Assembly: GCA_021784715.1 (NCBI GenBank)
Contig: JAJYHP010000084.1
Location: 1 to 23,048 of the forward strand
Length of the DNA stretch: 23,048 nt
Reading direction: 5' to 3'
Source: a bacterium
GTDB taxonomy: Bacteria > Eremiobacterota > Eremiobacteria > Baltobacterales > Baltobacteraceae
Notes under the pieces: generated by a model
Databases searched by the model: none
What the model was told of the DNA's origin: nothing
Seen by the model: the letters and a program-made list of their open reading frames with translations, nothing else
Shown: in pieces, positions 7,205 to 15,020 of the stretch
Position numbering within the stretch: position 1 is the stretch's first letter
How the letters are laid out: each line of letters begins with the position of its first letter
Position numbers and translations under genes: made by a program

Positions 7205-7683
7205 GGCTCGATCTTCTCCACGCTCGCAACGGCATAGACGGCGATCCCCGTTCCGTCACCGGTATACCCCATACCCTCGCTACTCTTTGCTTTTACACTC
7301 ACGGCACTTGCATCGACGCCGCATCGAGCGGCAAGGTTGCAGCGCATCTGCTCGGTATAGGTCGCGAGCCGCGGGCGCTCTACGACGATGGTCGCATCGA
7401 TGTTGCCGACCCGATAGCCCCGTTCGCGCACCAAGTCCACACATGCCGCCAAGAGAACCAACGAATCGGCATCCTTCCAGCGCCGGTCGCTATCGGGAAA
7501 ATGCGCTCCCAGATCGCCCAGCGCGAGCGATCCGAGGAGAGCATCGGCGACCGCGTGCGCCAGCGCGTCGGCATCGGAGTGCCCGAGCGCTCCTCGCTCG
7601 AAGGGGACATCGACCCCACCTAAGATCAAGCGACGTCCCGCGACAAGCCGATGAGCGTCGAACCCGTGGCCGAAACGTATCAT
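7201..7683 (-). CDS. ispF: 2-C-methyl-D-erythritol 2,4-cyclodiphosphate synthase IspF
   Basis: IspF closes the cyclic diphosphate in the MEP pathway to isoprenoid precursors, releasing CMP. The 160-residue product is full length. It starts MIRFGHGFDAHRL with the metal ligands Asp9 and His11, then shows GGVDVPFERGALGHSDAD with the third His, the HFPDSD loop, and the C-terminal KAKSSEGMGYTGDGTG signature. The reading frame stays open upstream, but the ATG at 7681-7683 is the right start: it matches the family N terminus and forms an ATGA overlap with the ispD stop. The stop overlaps the next gene in the same way. Confidence 0.96.
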   Translation of the reverse strand: MIRFGHGFDAHRLVAGRRLILGGVDVPFERGALGHSDADALAHAVADALLGSLALGDLGAHFPDSDRRWKDADSLVLLAACVDLVRERGYRVGNIDATIVVERPRLATYTEQMRCNLAARCGVDASAVSVKAKSSEGMGYTGDGTGIAVYAVASVEKIEP

Positions 7684-8384
7684 CGCAAAGACTCCGCGCG
7701 GCGCGCGCGCGCGGAAAGAATCGCTGCGGCGAGATCGCGGTCGCATGGTTGCGTCACTTTCAAATTCCGCGCCGTCGATGGAACGACTGAACAGCGAACG
7801 CCGAGCGCTTCCAGAAGCGCGATATCGTCGGTCGCCTCGATCCCGGTGCGCGCGGCGCGTTCGTGAGCCGCAAGCAGATCCGTATAGGTTGCAAACTGCG
7901 GCGTCTGCGCCGCCCACACGTTCTCGCGCGGCAACGTCGCTTGGATCACCGTCGATCCATCCTCGGTTTTTTTGAGCGTATCGACGACGCGCGCCGCGAG
8001 CAGCGCCGCCCGTCCCGGCGCAATCTCGCGCATCCCGTCACGAATATCCTCGGACGTTACGCAAGGCCGTGCTCCGTCGTGGATCGCTACCGCGTCGCAA
8101 CGCCCTGCAAGGTGCTGCAGACCGTTCCAAACGCTCTTTTGGCGCGTCGCTCCACCTGCGACCAACGGTAAGAAACGCTCGCCGAGAATCGGCCGCGCGA
8201 CGCGTTCGACCTCATCGAACGCCTCCGGAGCCGTCACGACGACGAAAACTTCGAACGCGGCCACCGCGGCGAGCGCATCGAGGGACCACGCGAGCATCGG
8301 ACGACCGGCGATCTCGACCAATTGTTTGAAGCCGCCGAAACGCCGGCCTTCACCCGCCGCCACCACCAACCCGGCCCAGCGCAC
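7680..8384 (-). CDS. ispD: 2-C-methyl-D-erythritol 4-phosphate cytidylyltransferase IspD
   Basis: IspD joins CTP and methylerythritol phosphate in the MEP pathway. The 234-residue product carries the nucleotidyltransferase signature AAGEGRRFGGFKQ near the N terminus, the HDGARPCV motif, AAQTPQ, a TDD acidic site, and the closing NLKVTQPCD. The start is a GTG at 8382-8384 sharing one base with the TAG of the upstream PIN-TRAM gene, and the stop overlaps ispF by four bases. The ispD-ispF pair after a yacL-type gene is the Firmicutes arrangement. Confidence 0.96.
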   Translation of the reverse strand: MRWAGLVVAAGEGRRFGGFKQLVEIAGRPMLAWSLDALAAVAAFEVFVVVTAPEAFDEVERVARPILGERFLPLVAGGATRQKSVWNGLQHLAGRCDAVAIHDGARPCVTSEDIRDGMREIAPGRAALLAARVVDTLKKTEDGSTVIQATLPRENVWAAQTPQFATYTDLLAAHERAARTGIEATDDIALLEALGVRCSVVPSTARNLKVTQPCDRDLAAAILSARARRAESLR

Positions 8385-9475
8385 TATTCCTCGCCTTCTT
8401 CTTCGCCCTTCGGGCGCGCGAAGATCATCCGGCCGGTAACGGTTTGCAGAACGCTGGTAACGATGACGTCGAGGCGATCGCCGAGATGGCGTCGACCGCG
8501 TTCGACCACGACCATCGTGCCGTCGTCGAGATAGGCAACCCCTTGATGCGGTTCTTTCCCTTCGCGCACGACGTGGACGCGCATCTCTTCGCCCGGGAGT
8601 ACGACCGGCTTGAGCGCCGCCGTTAACTCATGCAGGTTCAGCGTCAGGACGTTTTCAACGCGCGCAACGCGTTGCAAGTTGTAATCGTTCGTTACGATCT
8701 TTGCACCGAATTCGCGAGCGTAACGGACGAGCTTTGCGTCGACGTTTCCCGGGGCGAGCTCGGGATAATCGCGATCGACCACCTCGAGACCGGCGACCTC
8801 TTGCAATCGACCGAGCACGTCGAGGCCACGACGGCCGCGAGCGCGCTTCAGCGCATCCGCCGAATCGGCGATCTGTTGGAGCTCGCGCAAGACAAAGCGC
8901 GGAAGCACGAAAGGCCCTTCGAGGAATCCGCTCTTGATCGCTTCAACGATGCGTCCGTCGACGATCACCGAGGTATCGAGCACTTTCGGTGAGAGCCCCG
9001 AGACCAGCGAAGGTGGAAGCGGAACGATCCGTAATTTCGCCCCGATACGCGCTCCGAGGTAGGCGATAAACATGGCGACGATGAGGTAGAGCAGGATCGC
9101 AATCAAGCTTCCCGTCTTCCCGGCGACGCCGACGAACTCGAAGAAAATGCTCTTCGTTAAATAGGCGATAACCAAGCCGACGATGAGCCCCGCAGCACCG
9201 CCGACGAGTTCCGAGGGAGCGAGCCGTTCCACCGAACGTTCGACTGCACGCGCCTCTTCTTCAAAGAGCGACTGCGCTACCGGCGCGAGAAAAATTCCCA
9301 AGACCGCGCCGACCACCGATGCGCCGATATCCAAGAGAATCTGTACCCCCGAACCCGCCGTATGGAAGGTCAGAATGCGCAGATACGCCTCTTGGCCGAC
9401 GAGAAAGCCGGCGACGGCGAAAAGAACCGCGAAGATCGCGCGCAGAAGCGTCGAGGAGAGAGTTGTCGTTTTCAC
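8384..9475 (-). CDS. Membrane-anchored PIN-TRAM domain protein (YacL family)
   Basis: A 363-residue YacL-type protein, predicted to be a membrane-bound nuclease or RNA-binding factor of unknown target. The N-terminal part has four hydrophobic segments (about 11-27, 44-65, 92-108 and 122-145). A PIN nuclease domain follows: VLDTSVIVDGRIVEA with Asp167 and Asp173, the RRGLDVLGRLQ helix, and the NVDAKLV and IVTNDYNL acidic sites. It ends with a TRAM domain (about 290-355; GEEMRVHVVREGKEPHQGVA) and an acidic tail. The start is a GTG at 9473-9475 overlapping the hemW stop (GTGA). In Bacillus this gene follows radA-disA; here hemW and the fatty-acid module precede it instead. Confidence 0.92.
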   Translation of the reverse strand: MKTTTLSSTLLRAIFAVLFAVAGFLVGQEAYLRILTFHTAGSGVQILLDIGASVVGAVLGIFLAPVAQSLFEEEARAVERSVERLAPSELVGGAAGLIVGLVIAYLTKSIFFEFVGVAGKTGSLIAILLYLIVAMFIAYLGARIGAKLRIVPLPPSLVSGLSPKVLDTSVIVDGRIVEAIKSGFLEGPFVLPRFVLRELQQIADSADALKRARGRRGLDVLGRLQEVAGLEVVDRDYPELAPGNVDAKLVRYAREFGAKIVTNDYNLQRVARVENVLTLNLHELTAALKPVVLPGEEMRVHVVREGKEPHQGVAYLDDGTMVVVERGRRHLGDRLDVIVTSVLQTVTGRMIFARPKGEEEGEE

Positions 9476-10614
9476 TCGAGCGTCACGAAGGCCCCACAGA
9501 CGGTATTGGCGAGTAATCGGCCACGCCGCGTTAAACGGAGATGCTCGCCGCTGCGTTCCAACACCCCGGCCTCGATAAATTCGGCGATGGTGGAAGCATA
9601 CGTTACGAGCGGATCGATGCCGTATCGTTGATTAAAGGCTGACGCATCGACCCCTTGTGCGGTCCGCAATGCCAGCATCATCGCCTCGCCCAAACGAGCG
9701 AGGCCCTCGAGCCGCTCCCGGTCGCGCGGCACCGGTTCACCTCGTTCGACGGCCTCCATGTACGCGGTGAGGCTCCGGCTTGCGGTGCTACGCTCGCCCT
9801 CCAAGTAGGAGGCGGCCCCGACGCCGAGTCCGAGATAGCTTCCGTTCTTCCAATAATTTCCGTTATGGCGGCTGCGGTGCCCCGGGCGCGCAAAATTACT
9901 GATTTCGTAGTGTTCGAAACCGGCGGCGCCCAAACGATCCATCGCGATCTCGTAGAGCCGCGCTTCATGCTCCTCGTCGGCGAATCGATCGGGAGCACGG
10001 GCAGAGAGCCGCTCGAACGGCGTTCCCGGTTCGATGGTAAGGCCGTAGGTCGAGCAATGATCGACGCCCAGCGCGATTGCCGCGTCGAGCGATTCCATCC
10101 AGTCGGCTTCGCTTTGGCCGGGAAGCGCGAAGATGAGATCGACCGAGAGCGAGCGTATTCCGGCGGCGCGCGCGTCGCGCACGCAACGCTCGACATCGGC
10201 GTTGGAATGACGGCGACCGAGCGCTCGCGATTCTTCTTCGCGAAAAGACTGCACGCCGATCGATAGGCGGTTGATACCGGCGCGCGCGTACGCGTCGATA
10301 TCGCCCGGGCGAACGGCGTCGGGGTTCACTTCGATGGTCGTCTCTCGCTGCGAAGCCGCCGCCGGGAAGCGCTCGTTCAGTCGCGCCACCAGCTCCACGA
10401 TTTTCACCGCGTCGTAGGCATTCGGCGTCCCGCCGCCGAGAAAAATGTTCTCGGCACGGCGCGATTCGCTCTCGGCGATCTCGCGGTGCAGTGCCGCTAA
10501 ATAACGGTCGGCATCGCTGCGGCGTAGCGGCCACTTCGCGAAGTCGCAGTACGGGCAAATATAGGGGCAGAACGGCAAATGTACGTAAACGCCGCCGAGC
10601 GCTTCATCAGTCAA
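9472..10614 (-). CDS. hemW: HemW-like radical SAM protein (heme chaperone / CPO-III-like)
   Basis: A radical SAM protein of the HemW family, thought to bind heme and deliver it to respiratory proteins; it was formerly annotated as oxygen-independent coproporphyrinogen oxidase. With the TTG start at 10612-10614 the product is 380 residues. The CX3CX2C cluster motif is CPYICPYC (Cys16, Cys20, Cys23), followed by GGGTPN, VNPDAV, NRLSIGVQSF, ALPGQ, YEISNFA and GLGVGAASY; the C-terminal HemW domain (from about 300) is present. The frame is open further upstream, but that part overlaps fakB1 and looks like noise. TTG is chosen because it lies just before the conserved YVHLPFC start and overlaps the previous stop by 8 bases. 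Confidence 0.9.
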   Translation of the reverse strand: MTDEALGGVYVHLPFCPYICPYCDFAKWPLRRSDADRYLAALHREIAESESRRAENIFLGGGTPNAYDAVKIVELVARLNERFPAAASQRETTIEVNPDAVRPGDIDAYARAGINRLSIGVQSFREEESRALGRRHSNADVERCVRDARAAGIRSLSVDLIFALPGQSEADWMESLDAAIALGVDHCSTYGLTIEPGTPFERLSARAPDRFADEEHEARLYEIAMDRLGAAGFEHYEISNFARPGHRSRHNGNYWKNGSYLGLGVGAASYLEGERSTASRSLTAYMEAVERGEPVPRDRERLEGLARLGEAMMLALRTAQGVDASAFNQRYGIDPLVTYASTIAEFIEAGVLERSGEHLRLTRRGRLLANTVCGAFVTLE

Positions 10615-11455
10615 TCGGCATCGAAAAGACGGCGCAGGCTCGCGGACCCGAGTTGGTAGAGACGACGGGGCCGCAGGCGTAAACGAAGAGCGACTCGCAG
10701 CCGCCGATGAGCTTTTCGCGGATCTCCTTTTCGAATTCGGTTGCCAGCTCCGGGGCATCGACCGCTCCAACCATAAAACGAATCTTCGACGTATTGGCGA
10801 GGCTGCGTAGTGCGATGCTAATCAATTGCCGCCGCGACTTCTCGAAATCGTTCGTTTGCGTCGCCGACTCCGCCACGCCGTGATTGAGCTGGAGAATCGG
10901 GCTCAAGCGCATCATCTGCGCGAGCGAGACGACGGCCTTATTCAAGCGACCGCTCCGGCCGAGAAAGGTAACGTCGGGGAGGACCATGTTGCCGCGTTGG
11001 GTTGCAAGTTTCGAACGTAGGCGCGCCGCAATCTCCTGCAATGGAACCCCAGCCTTCGCGAGTTCCGCCGCAAGCATCGCGTGCAGCGCCAAGCCGCCGG
11101 AAAACGTCTCCGTATCGACGACCTCGACCTTGCCGGGAAAGCGCCGCGCGGCTTCACTCGCCGATGCAAAGGTTTTCGAGAGCTTCGACCCGATCGTGGG
11201 ACAGATCACGTCGCGTCCTGCATCGATCTCTTTCTGAAAGACGACGGCGAACTCATCGCTGGAGGGCTCTTCGGTGATCGGATTTTCCTTCGAACTCATC
11301 AACCGACGATGGAACTCTTCCATCGTGATATCGATGCCGTCGCGAAAGCGTTCGTTTCCCCAAATGACGTAAAGCGGCACCTGCACGATACCGTATTTCG
11401 CTGCCATCTCGCGCGACATATCGCAGGTGCTATCGGTGACGACCGAAACTGGCAT
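10607..11455 (-). CDS. DegV/FakB-family fatty-acid-binding protein, divergent paralogue
   Basis: DegV-fold proteins (FakB) bind a fatty acid and present it to FakA for phosphorylation. This 282-residue copy keeps the VVTDSTCD start, a Ser in SKLSKT (90-95) and Arg170 in FLGRSGR. It differs at sites that contact the carboxylate in FakB proteins: the TSQPS loop is TEEPS (61-65), and the usual GP(V/I)..H.GPGA motif reads GPVVSTNSGPRA, with Asn268 in place of His. Its C terminus is cysteine-rich (Cys253, 261, 274). The ATG at 11455 has a strong AAGGAAG ribosome binding site, and the gene lies 14 bases after the second degV gene. It may bind a different acyl chain or have lost binding. The family is sure, the ligand is not. 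Confidence 0.88.
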   Translation of the reverse strand: MPVSVVTDSTCDMSREMAAKYGIVQVPLYVIWGNERFRDGIDITMEEFHRRLMSSKENPITEEPSSDEFAVVFQKEIDAGRDVICPTIGSKLSKTFASASEAARRFPGKVEVVDTETFSGGLALHAMLAAELAKAGVPLQEIAARLRSKLATQRGNMVLPDVTFLGRSGRLNKAVVSLAQMMRLSPILQLNHGVAESATQTNDFEKSRRQLISIALRSLANTSKIRFMVGAVDAPELATEFEKEIREKLIGGCESLFVYACGPVVSTNSGPRACAVFSMPID

Positions 11456-11469
11456 CGATATCTTCCTTT

Positions 11470-12354
11470 CTAAATCGACGAAGGTGCTGCAGTAGATCGA
11501 CCGGGATAGGCGTCGGTAACGACGACGCCTATAGCTCCGGCACCGGCATGCACGGCGATGACCGGGCCCGCTTCGACGACATCGATCGAAATGTCGCGAC
11601 CGGCGCAGCGTTCGATAATCCGCTCCCGCATCTGCTCTGCAAGATCGGGGGCTTGGGTGTGGATGACGCGAAAGCGTGCGTTCGCCCCAACGCGGTCGTC
11701 GGAGCAGGCGAGATCGACCATCGTTTCCTGCGCGCGCTTGAAGGTGCGCACCTGGGCGCGCGAGACAACCGCCCCGGCCTCAAGCGTCAGGATCGGAACG
11801 ATCTTCATCAAGCCGCCGAGCACCGCCGCCGCCCGCCCGATTCGACCGGTGCGTTGCACGTGCGAGAGATCCGGAAGCGTTGCGAAGAGCGGAGTTCGCT
11901 CGCGCATTGCGTGGAGATGCGCGAGGATCTCGTCGACCGATGCGCCCTCGGCGGCCATGCGTACGGCATCCTCGACAAAAAGCTGCAACCCACCCGCTGC
12001 GTTGAGCGAATCGAAGAGTTCTATACGAACGCCATCGATATTCTCGCCGGCGGCGCGGGCCGCGTTTATGGTCCCCGAGAGAGCCGAGGAGATCGAAATG
12101 CAAATGACATCTTCGCCGCGTTCGGCAGCGGCCAGAAATACCTCTCGAAACATCGACGAACTCGGTTGCGAGGTCGTCGGCAAGACCGGATCGCTCTTGA
12201 GTCGATCGAAAAATTGTCGGCGCGAGATATCGATATAGTCGCGCAGCGATTCAGTACCGAAGACGACGAAGAGTGGTACGACGCTGATCCCGAGTTCACG
12301 CGCGTGCGCCGGATCGATATCGGCGGTACTGTCGGTGACGATATGAATCGGCAT
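11470..12354 (-). CDS. fakB: DegV/FakB-family fatty-acid-binding protein
   Basis: This 294-residue protein has the complete FakB signature: IVTDSTAD at the start, TTSQPSSSMF (60-69), ISISSALSGT (86-95), Arg171 in VQRTGRIGRAA, and AGPVIAVHAGAGAIG with the ligand-contacting His269. In Firmicutes FakB holds the fatty acid while FakA phosphorylates it; the acyl-phosphate is used by PlsY or exchanged with acyl-ACP by PlsX. It starts at an ATG sharing one base with the plsX stop (TAATG) and is followed after 14 bases by the divergent paralogue. The neighbouring fakA and plsX strongly support the fatty-acid role. Chain preference cannot be read from the sequence. Confidence 0.92.
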   Translation of the reverse strand: MPIHIVTDSTADIDPAHARELGISVVPLFVVFGTESLRDYIDISRRQFFDRLKSDPVLPTTSQPSSSMFREVFLAAAERGEDVICISISSALSGTINAARAAGENIDGVRIELFDSLNAAGGLQLFVEDAVRMAAEGASVDEILAHLHAMRERTPLFATLPDLSHVQRTGRIGRAAAVLGGLMKIVPILTLEAGAVVSRAQVRTFKRAQETMVDLACSDDRVGANARFRVIHTQAPDLAEQMRERIIERCAGRDISIDVVEAGPVIAVHAGAGAIGVVVTDAYPGRSTAAPSSI

Positions 12355-13364
12355 TATGCGCTCGGCACTGCTTCGCCGGCGACGAGCGCAGCGATCTTTC
12401 CGACCACATCGGCGCGCGCCTCTTCGATCGCCGCGCGAATCGCATGTTTGATCCCGTTTCTACTGATACGTCCGTGCGAGACGATACAGTTTCCCCGTAG
12501 ACCGAGGAGCGGCGCTCCCCCGTAGGTCTCGTAGTCGTATCGCTTGCGTAGCCCGCGGAGTCGCGGCAAAAGCAGCGCCGCGCCGAGCTTCGCGGCGAGC
12601 CCGCCGCCTAAGAGCTCCTGTTTCATAATCGAGCCGAGATCGGCGATCATGCCCTCGCATGTTTTCAAGACGACGTTCCCGACGAACCCGTCGGCAACGA
12701 TGACATCGGCCACGTTATGGAACATATCTTTTCCTTCGATATTTCCGATAAAATGGACCGGCGCTCGGTCGAGGAGCGCCGCGGCCTCAAGAACCGCTGC
12801 GTTGCCCTTGGTCCGCTCTTCACCGACGGAGAGAACGGCAACGCGCGGTCGTTCGATACCCAATGCTGCGCGTGCATACGCGCTCCCCATAATCCCGAAT
12901 TGCACGAGCCATTCCGGCCGACAATCGACGTTGGCTCCGGAGTCGAGTAGCACGGAGGGTCCGTTGAGCGCGGGCCAGACCGTCGCGATCGCCGGCCGCG
13001 CGATGCCTTCGATCGTCCGCAGTTTTACGAGCGAGATTGCGAGAAAAGCGCCGCTGTTCCCGGCCGAGACGACGCCGTCGACCTCCCCGGATTTCATCAT
13101 TTCGACGGCCCGTCCAAGCGAGGTCCGCTCCGAGCCGCGCAGCGCCTGCGATGCATGCTGATCCATCGGCACGGCCTCGGGCGCATGCACCACGGCAACG
13201 CGTTCGCCGGTCGCACCGTGCAGCAACGGACGGATGCGGGCTTCGTCGCCGACGAGAACGACGTTCGCCCCAAAGGCTGCGACGGCGAGCAAAGCGCCGG
13301 CAACGACTTCTTCGGGCGCGCGGTCTCCCCCCATTGCATCGACGGCGATGCGCGGCTCAGTCAT
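12354..13364 (-). CDS. plsX: Phosphate acyltransferase PlsX
   Basis: PlsX interconverts acyl-ACP and acyl-phosphate, the donor for PlsY in phosphatidic acid synthesis. The 336-residue product begins with the family mark RIAVDAMGGDRAPEEVV and carries the SAGNSGAFL, LLDSGANVDCRPEWL and GNIEGKDMF segments. The ATG at 13364 fits the family N terminus and overlaps the end of fakA by 8 bases; a TTG three codons earlier is possible. The gene lies between fakA and two fakB-type genes. In Firmicutes plsX is usually beside fapR/fabD and fakA (yloV) lies close by, so the link is known, but placing both fakB-type genes in the same run makes a compact module here. Confidence 0.96.
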   Translation of the reverse strand: MTEPRIAVDAMGGDRAPEEVVAGALLAVAAFGANVVLVGDEARIRPLLHGATGERVAVVHAPEAVPMDQHASQALRGSERTSLGRAVEMMKSGEVDGVVSAGNSGAFLAISLVKLRTIEGIARPAIATVWPALNGPSVLLDSGANVDCRPEWLVQFGIMGSAYARAALGIERPRVAVLSVGEERTKGNAAVLEAAALLDRAPVHFIGNIEGKDMFHNVADVIVADGFVGNVVLKTCEGMIADLGSIMKQELLGGGLAAKLGAALLLPRLRGLRKRYDYETYGGAPLLGLRGNCIVSHGRISRNGIKHAIRAAIEEARADVVGKIAALVAGEAVPSA

Positions 13365-14949
13365 CGAGGGCAATCCAGTACTCTGCGTTGTTCATTCCGC
13401 CGTAATAATACTCCACATCGAGGTTGGGGAAGGCTTCGCGCATCGCATCGGCCAGCACCTTTGCATCGCGCTCGCGCTGGGCACCACCATAGTAAAGGGT
13501 CAGTAACGCCCCACGATCTCCCCCCATCGCCTTCACCACGGCAAGGAGCGTCTCTTTTACCGTCTCGGAAACGAAGAGTTCGCCGTCGAGTTGGGCGACC
13601 GGCTTTCCACGCGCGATACGTAGGCCTCCATGCAGGGCATCTTTCCCCGCAAAAAAGAGTTGCGCCGCTCGCACGCGCATCGACTCGCGAAGAAGCCAGT
13701 CGACCGCCGGAACGCTCTCGTCGCCGAGCGCTCGCAGGGCAAAGAGCCCCGCGATCCCGGTTACGATATTGGGCGTCGGCACGATGCTGACGTGCTTCTC
13801 GCTCCGCTCTACCGCTTCGCGCGCAGCCATCTCGACATTCTTATCGTTGACGAAGAGAACGACTTCATCGGAGAGCGTTTTGTTGATCGCCAGCAGCAGA
13901 TCGCGCACGCTGGGATTGATCGTCGCCGGCACCGTCACTTCCGCACCCAACTCGCGGACGATCGCTTCGAATCCTTCACCGGGAGCGACGACGACGACCG
14001 AGCGTTCGTGCGGGACGCTATCGATGACGAGCACGTGATGCTGGCGCTCCATATCGTCGACTTTGAGGTGCGTGACCGTCCCGTAGCGCTCGACGCTCTC
14101 GGTGACTTGCTGCGGCACGTCGGTATGGATGTGCACCTTTATGCGCGGGCGCTCGCCTATGACGAGGAGCGATTCGCCGAGTCGCTCGAGCGCCGTTCGA
14201 ACTTCGTGGACGCCGACGGACGCATCTTCGAGGATGAACTCGGTGCAGAATTTATTTTCGCCGATCTGCTGCGTCTTTGCGAAGGCACTCTTTTTCGCCG
14301 GACGACGGGGGAAGGCGGTCGCCCGGACCTTCACCTCGGGGCGAAAGCTCGAAATGCCTTCGAGAAAATAGACGAAGCCCGCACCGCCCGCATCGACGAC
14401 GCCTGCCTCTTTGAGGGCGGCGAGTTGTTCGGGCGTACGATCGAGCGCTTCGTTCGCAGCGCGAACGACGCCGGTGAGCAGACGGTAGAAATCGGGTTCG
14501 TGCAACGCGAGGCGATAGGCGGCCTCAGCTGCCGCATCGGCGACCGAGAGAATCGTCCCCTCGACCGGGCGAAGCAACGCCTGGCGCGCGGCCGCGACGC
14601 TCTCACGTAGTGCGGTTGCAAAGACGAAGGTATCGATCTCCCGGCGATGCCGGACGTGGTGGGCGAAGCCCCGCAGCATCTGCGAGACGATCACGCCAGA
14701 ATTTCCCCGGGCACCCATCAGGCTACCCTCGGCCGCCGCCGCAGCGACCTCCGAGAGCGGGGCATGCGCACACTTTGCCGCCGCGATGCCGGCGGAGCGA
14801 ACCGTGAGGAACATATTGGTTCCGGTGTCGCCGTCGGGGACGGGAAAGACGTTGAGATCGTTGAGGACGCCTCGGTACTTCTTGAGGAAGTAGCTGCCCG
14901 CAGCGATGAACTTCGCAAAGGCGCGCCCATCGAGCGCGGTCACATCCAT
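13357..14949 (-). CDS. fakA: Fatty acid kinase FakA (DAK2/YloV family)
   Basis: FakA is the ATP-dependent kinase that phosphorylates FakB-bound fatty acids. The 530-residue product is of normal length. The N-terminal DAK2 domain has NVFPVPDGDTGTNM (33-46, with metal-binding Asp residues), GARGNSGVI (79-87) and DAGGAGFVYFLEG (186-198). The middle domain carries CTEFIL and RIKVHIHTD (269-277). The C-terminal domain is DegV-like and ends in YYYGGMNNAEYWIALDD. The start is the ATG at 14947-14949, preceded by the best ribosome binding site in the window (AAAGGAG, 7-base spacing); the frame is open further upstream but that region is the cupredoxin gene and spacer. It is the first gene of the coupled twelve-gene run. 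Confidence 0.95.
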   Translation of the reverse strand: MDVTALDGRAFAKFIAAGSYFLKKYRGVLNDLNVFPVPDGDTGTNMFLTVRSAGIAAAKCAHAPLSEVAAAAAEGSLMGARGNSGVIVSQMLRGFAHHVRHRREIDTFVFATALRESVAAARQALLRPVEGTILSVADAAAEAAYRLALHEPDFYRLLTGVVRAANEALDRTPEQLAALKEAGVVDAGGAGFVYFLEGISSFRPEVKVRATAFPRRPAKKSAFAKTQQIGENKFCTEFILEDASVGVHEVRTALERLGESLLVIGERPRIKVHIHTDVPQQVTESVERYGTVTHLKVDDMERQHHVLVIDSVPHERSVVVVAPGEGFEAIVRELGAEVTVPATINPSVRDLLLAINKTLSDEVVLFVNDKNVEMAAREAVERSEKHVSIVPTPNIVTGIAGLFALRALGDESVPAVDWLLRESMRVRAAQLFFAGKDALHGGLRIARGKPVAQLDGELFVSETVKETLLAVVKAMGGDRGALLTLYYGGAQRERDAKVLADAMREAFPNLDVEYYYGGMNNAEYWIALDD

Positions 14950-14970
14950 GGCCGCGCTCCTTTGGGCTCT

Positions 14971-15004
14971 CCCGGTCGAATCCTGTCCCCGAGATTCAAC
15001 CGGG
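14971..15004 (-). terminator. 12-bp hairpin between cupredoxin gene and fakA
   Basis: The minus-strand RNA pairs CCCGGUUGAAUC with GAUUCGACCGGG across a 10-base loop. It is fully paired with one U-G wobble; on the plus strand the same position is a C-A mismatch, which favours a role in minus-strand RNA. It lies 16 bases after the cupredoxin stop and just upstream of the fakA ribosome binding site. There is no U-tract, so it could be a weak terminator, a processing site or a leader structure. Confidence 0.5.
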
Positions 15005-15020
15005 CTATCGCAAACGAGGA

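Noticed and set aside
6659..7683. Decayed full-length gltX pseudogene
   Set aside because: No remnant of the catalytic domain was found: the sequence directly upstream is intact ispF, and the short frame is uninterrupted and coupled to its neighbours.
11548..12525. 325-codon plus-strand open frame
   Set aside because: Antisense to a complete DegV/FakB gene and the end of plsX; no ribosome binding site or motif.
13630..14610. 326-codon plus-strand open frame
   Set aside because: Antisense to the DAK2 and middle domains of fakA, with no family resemblance.
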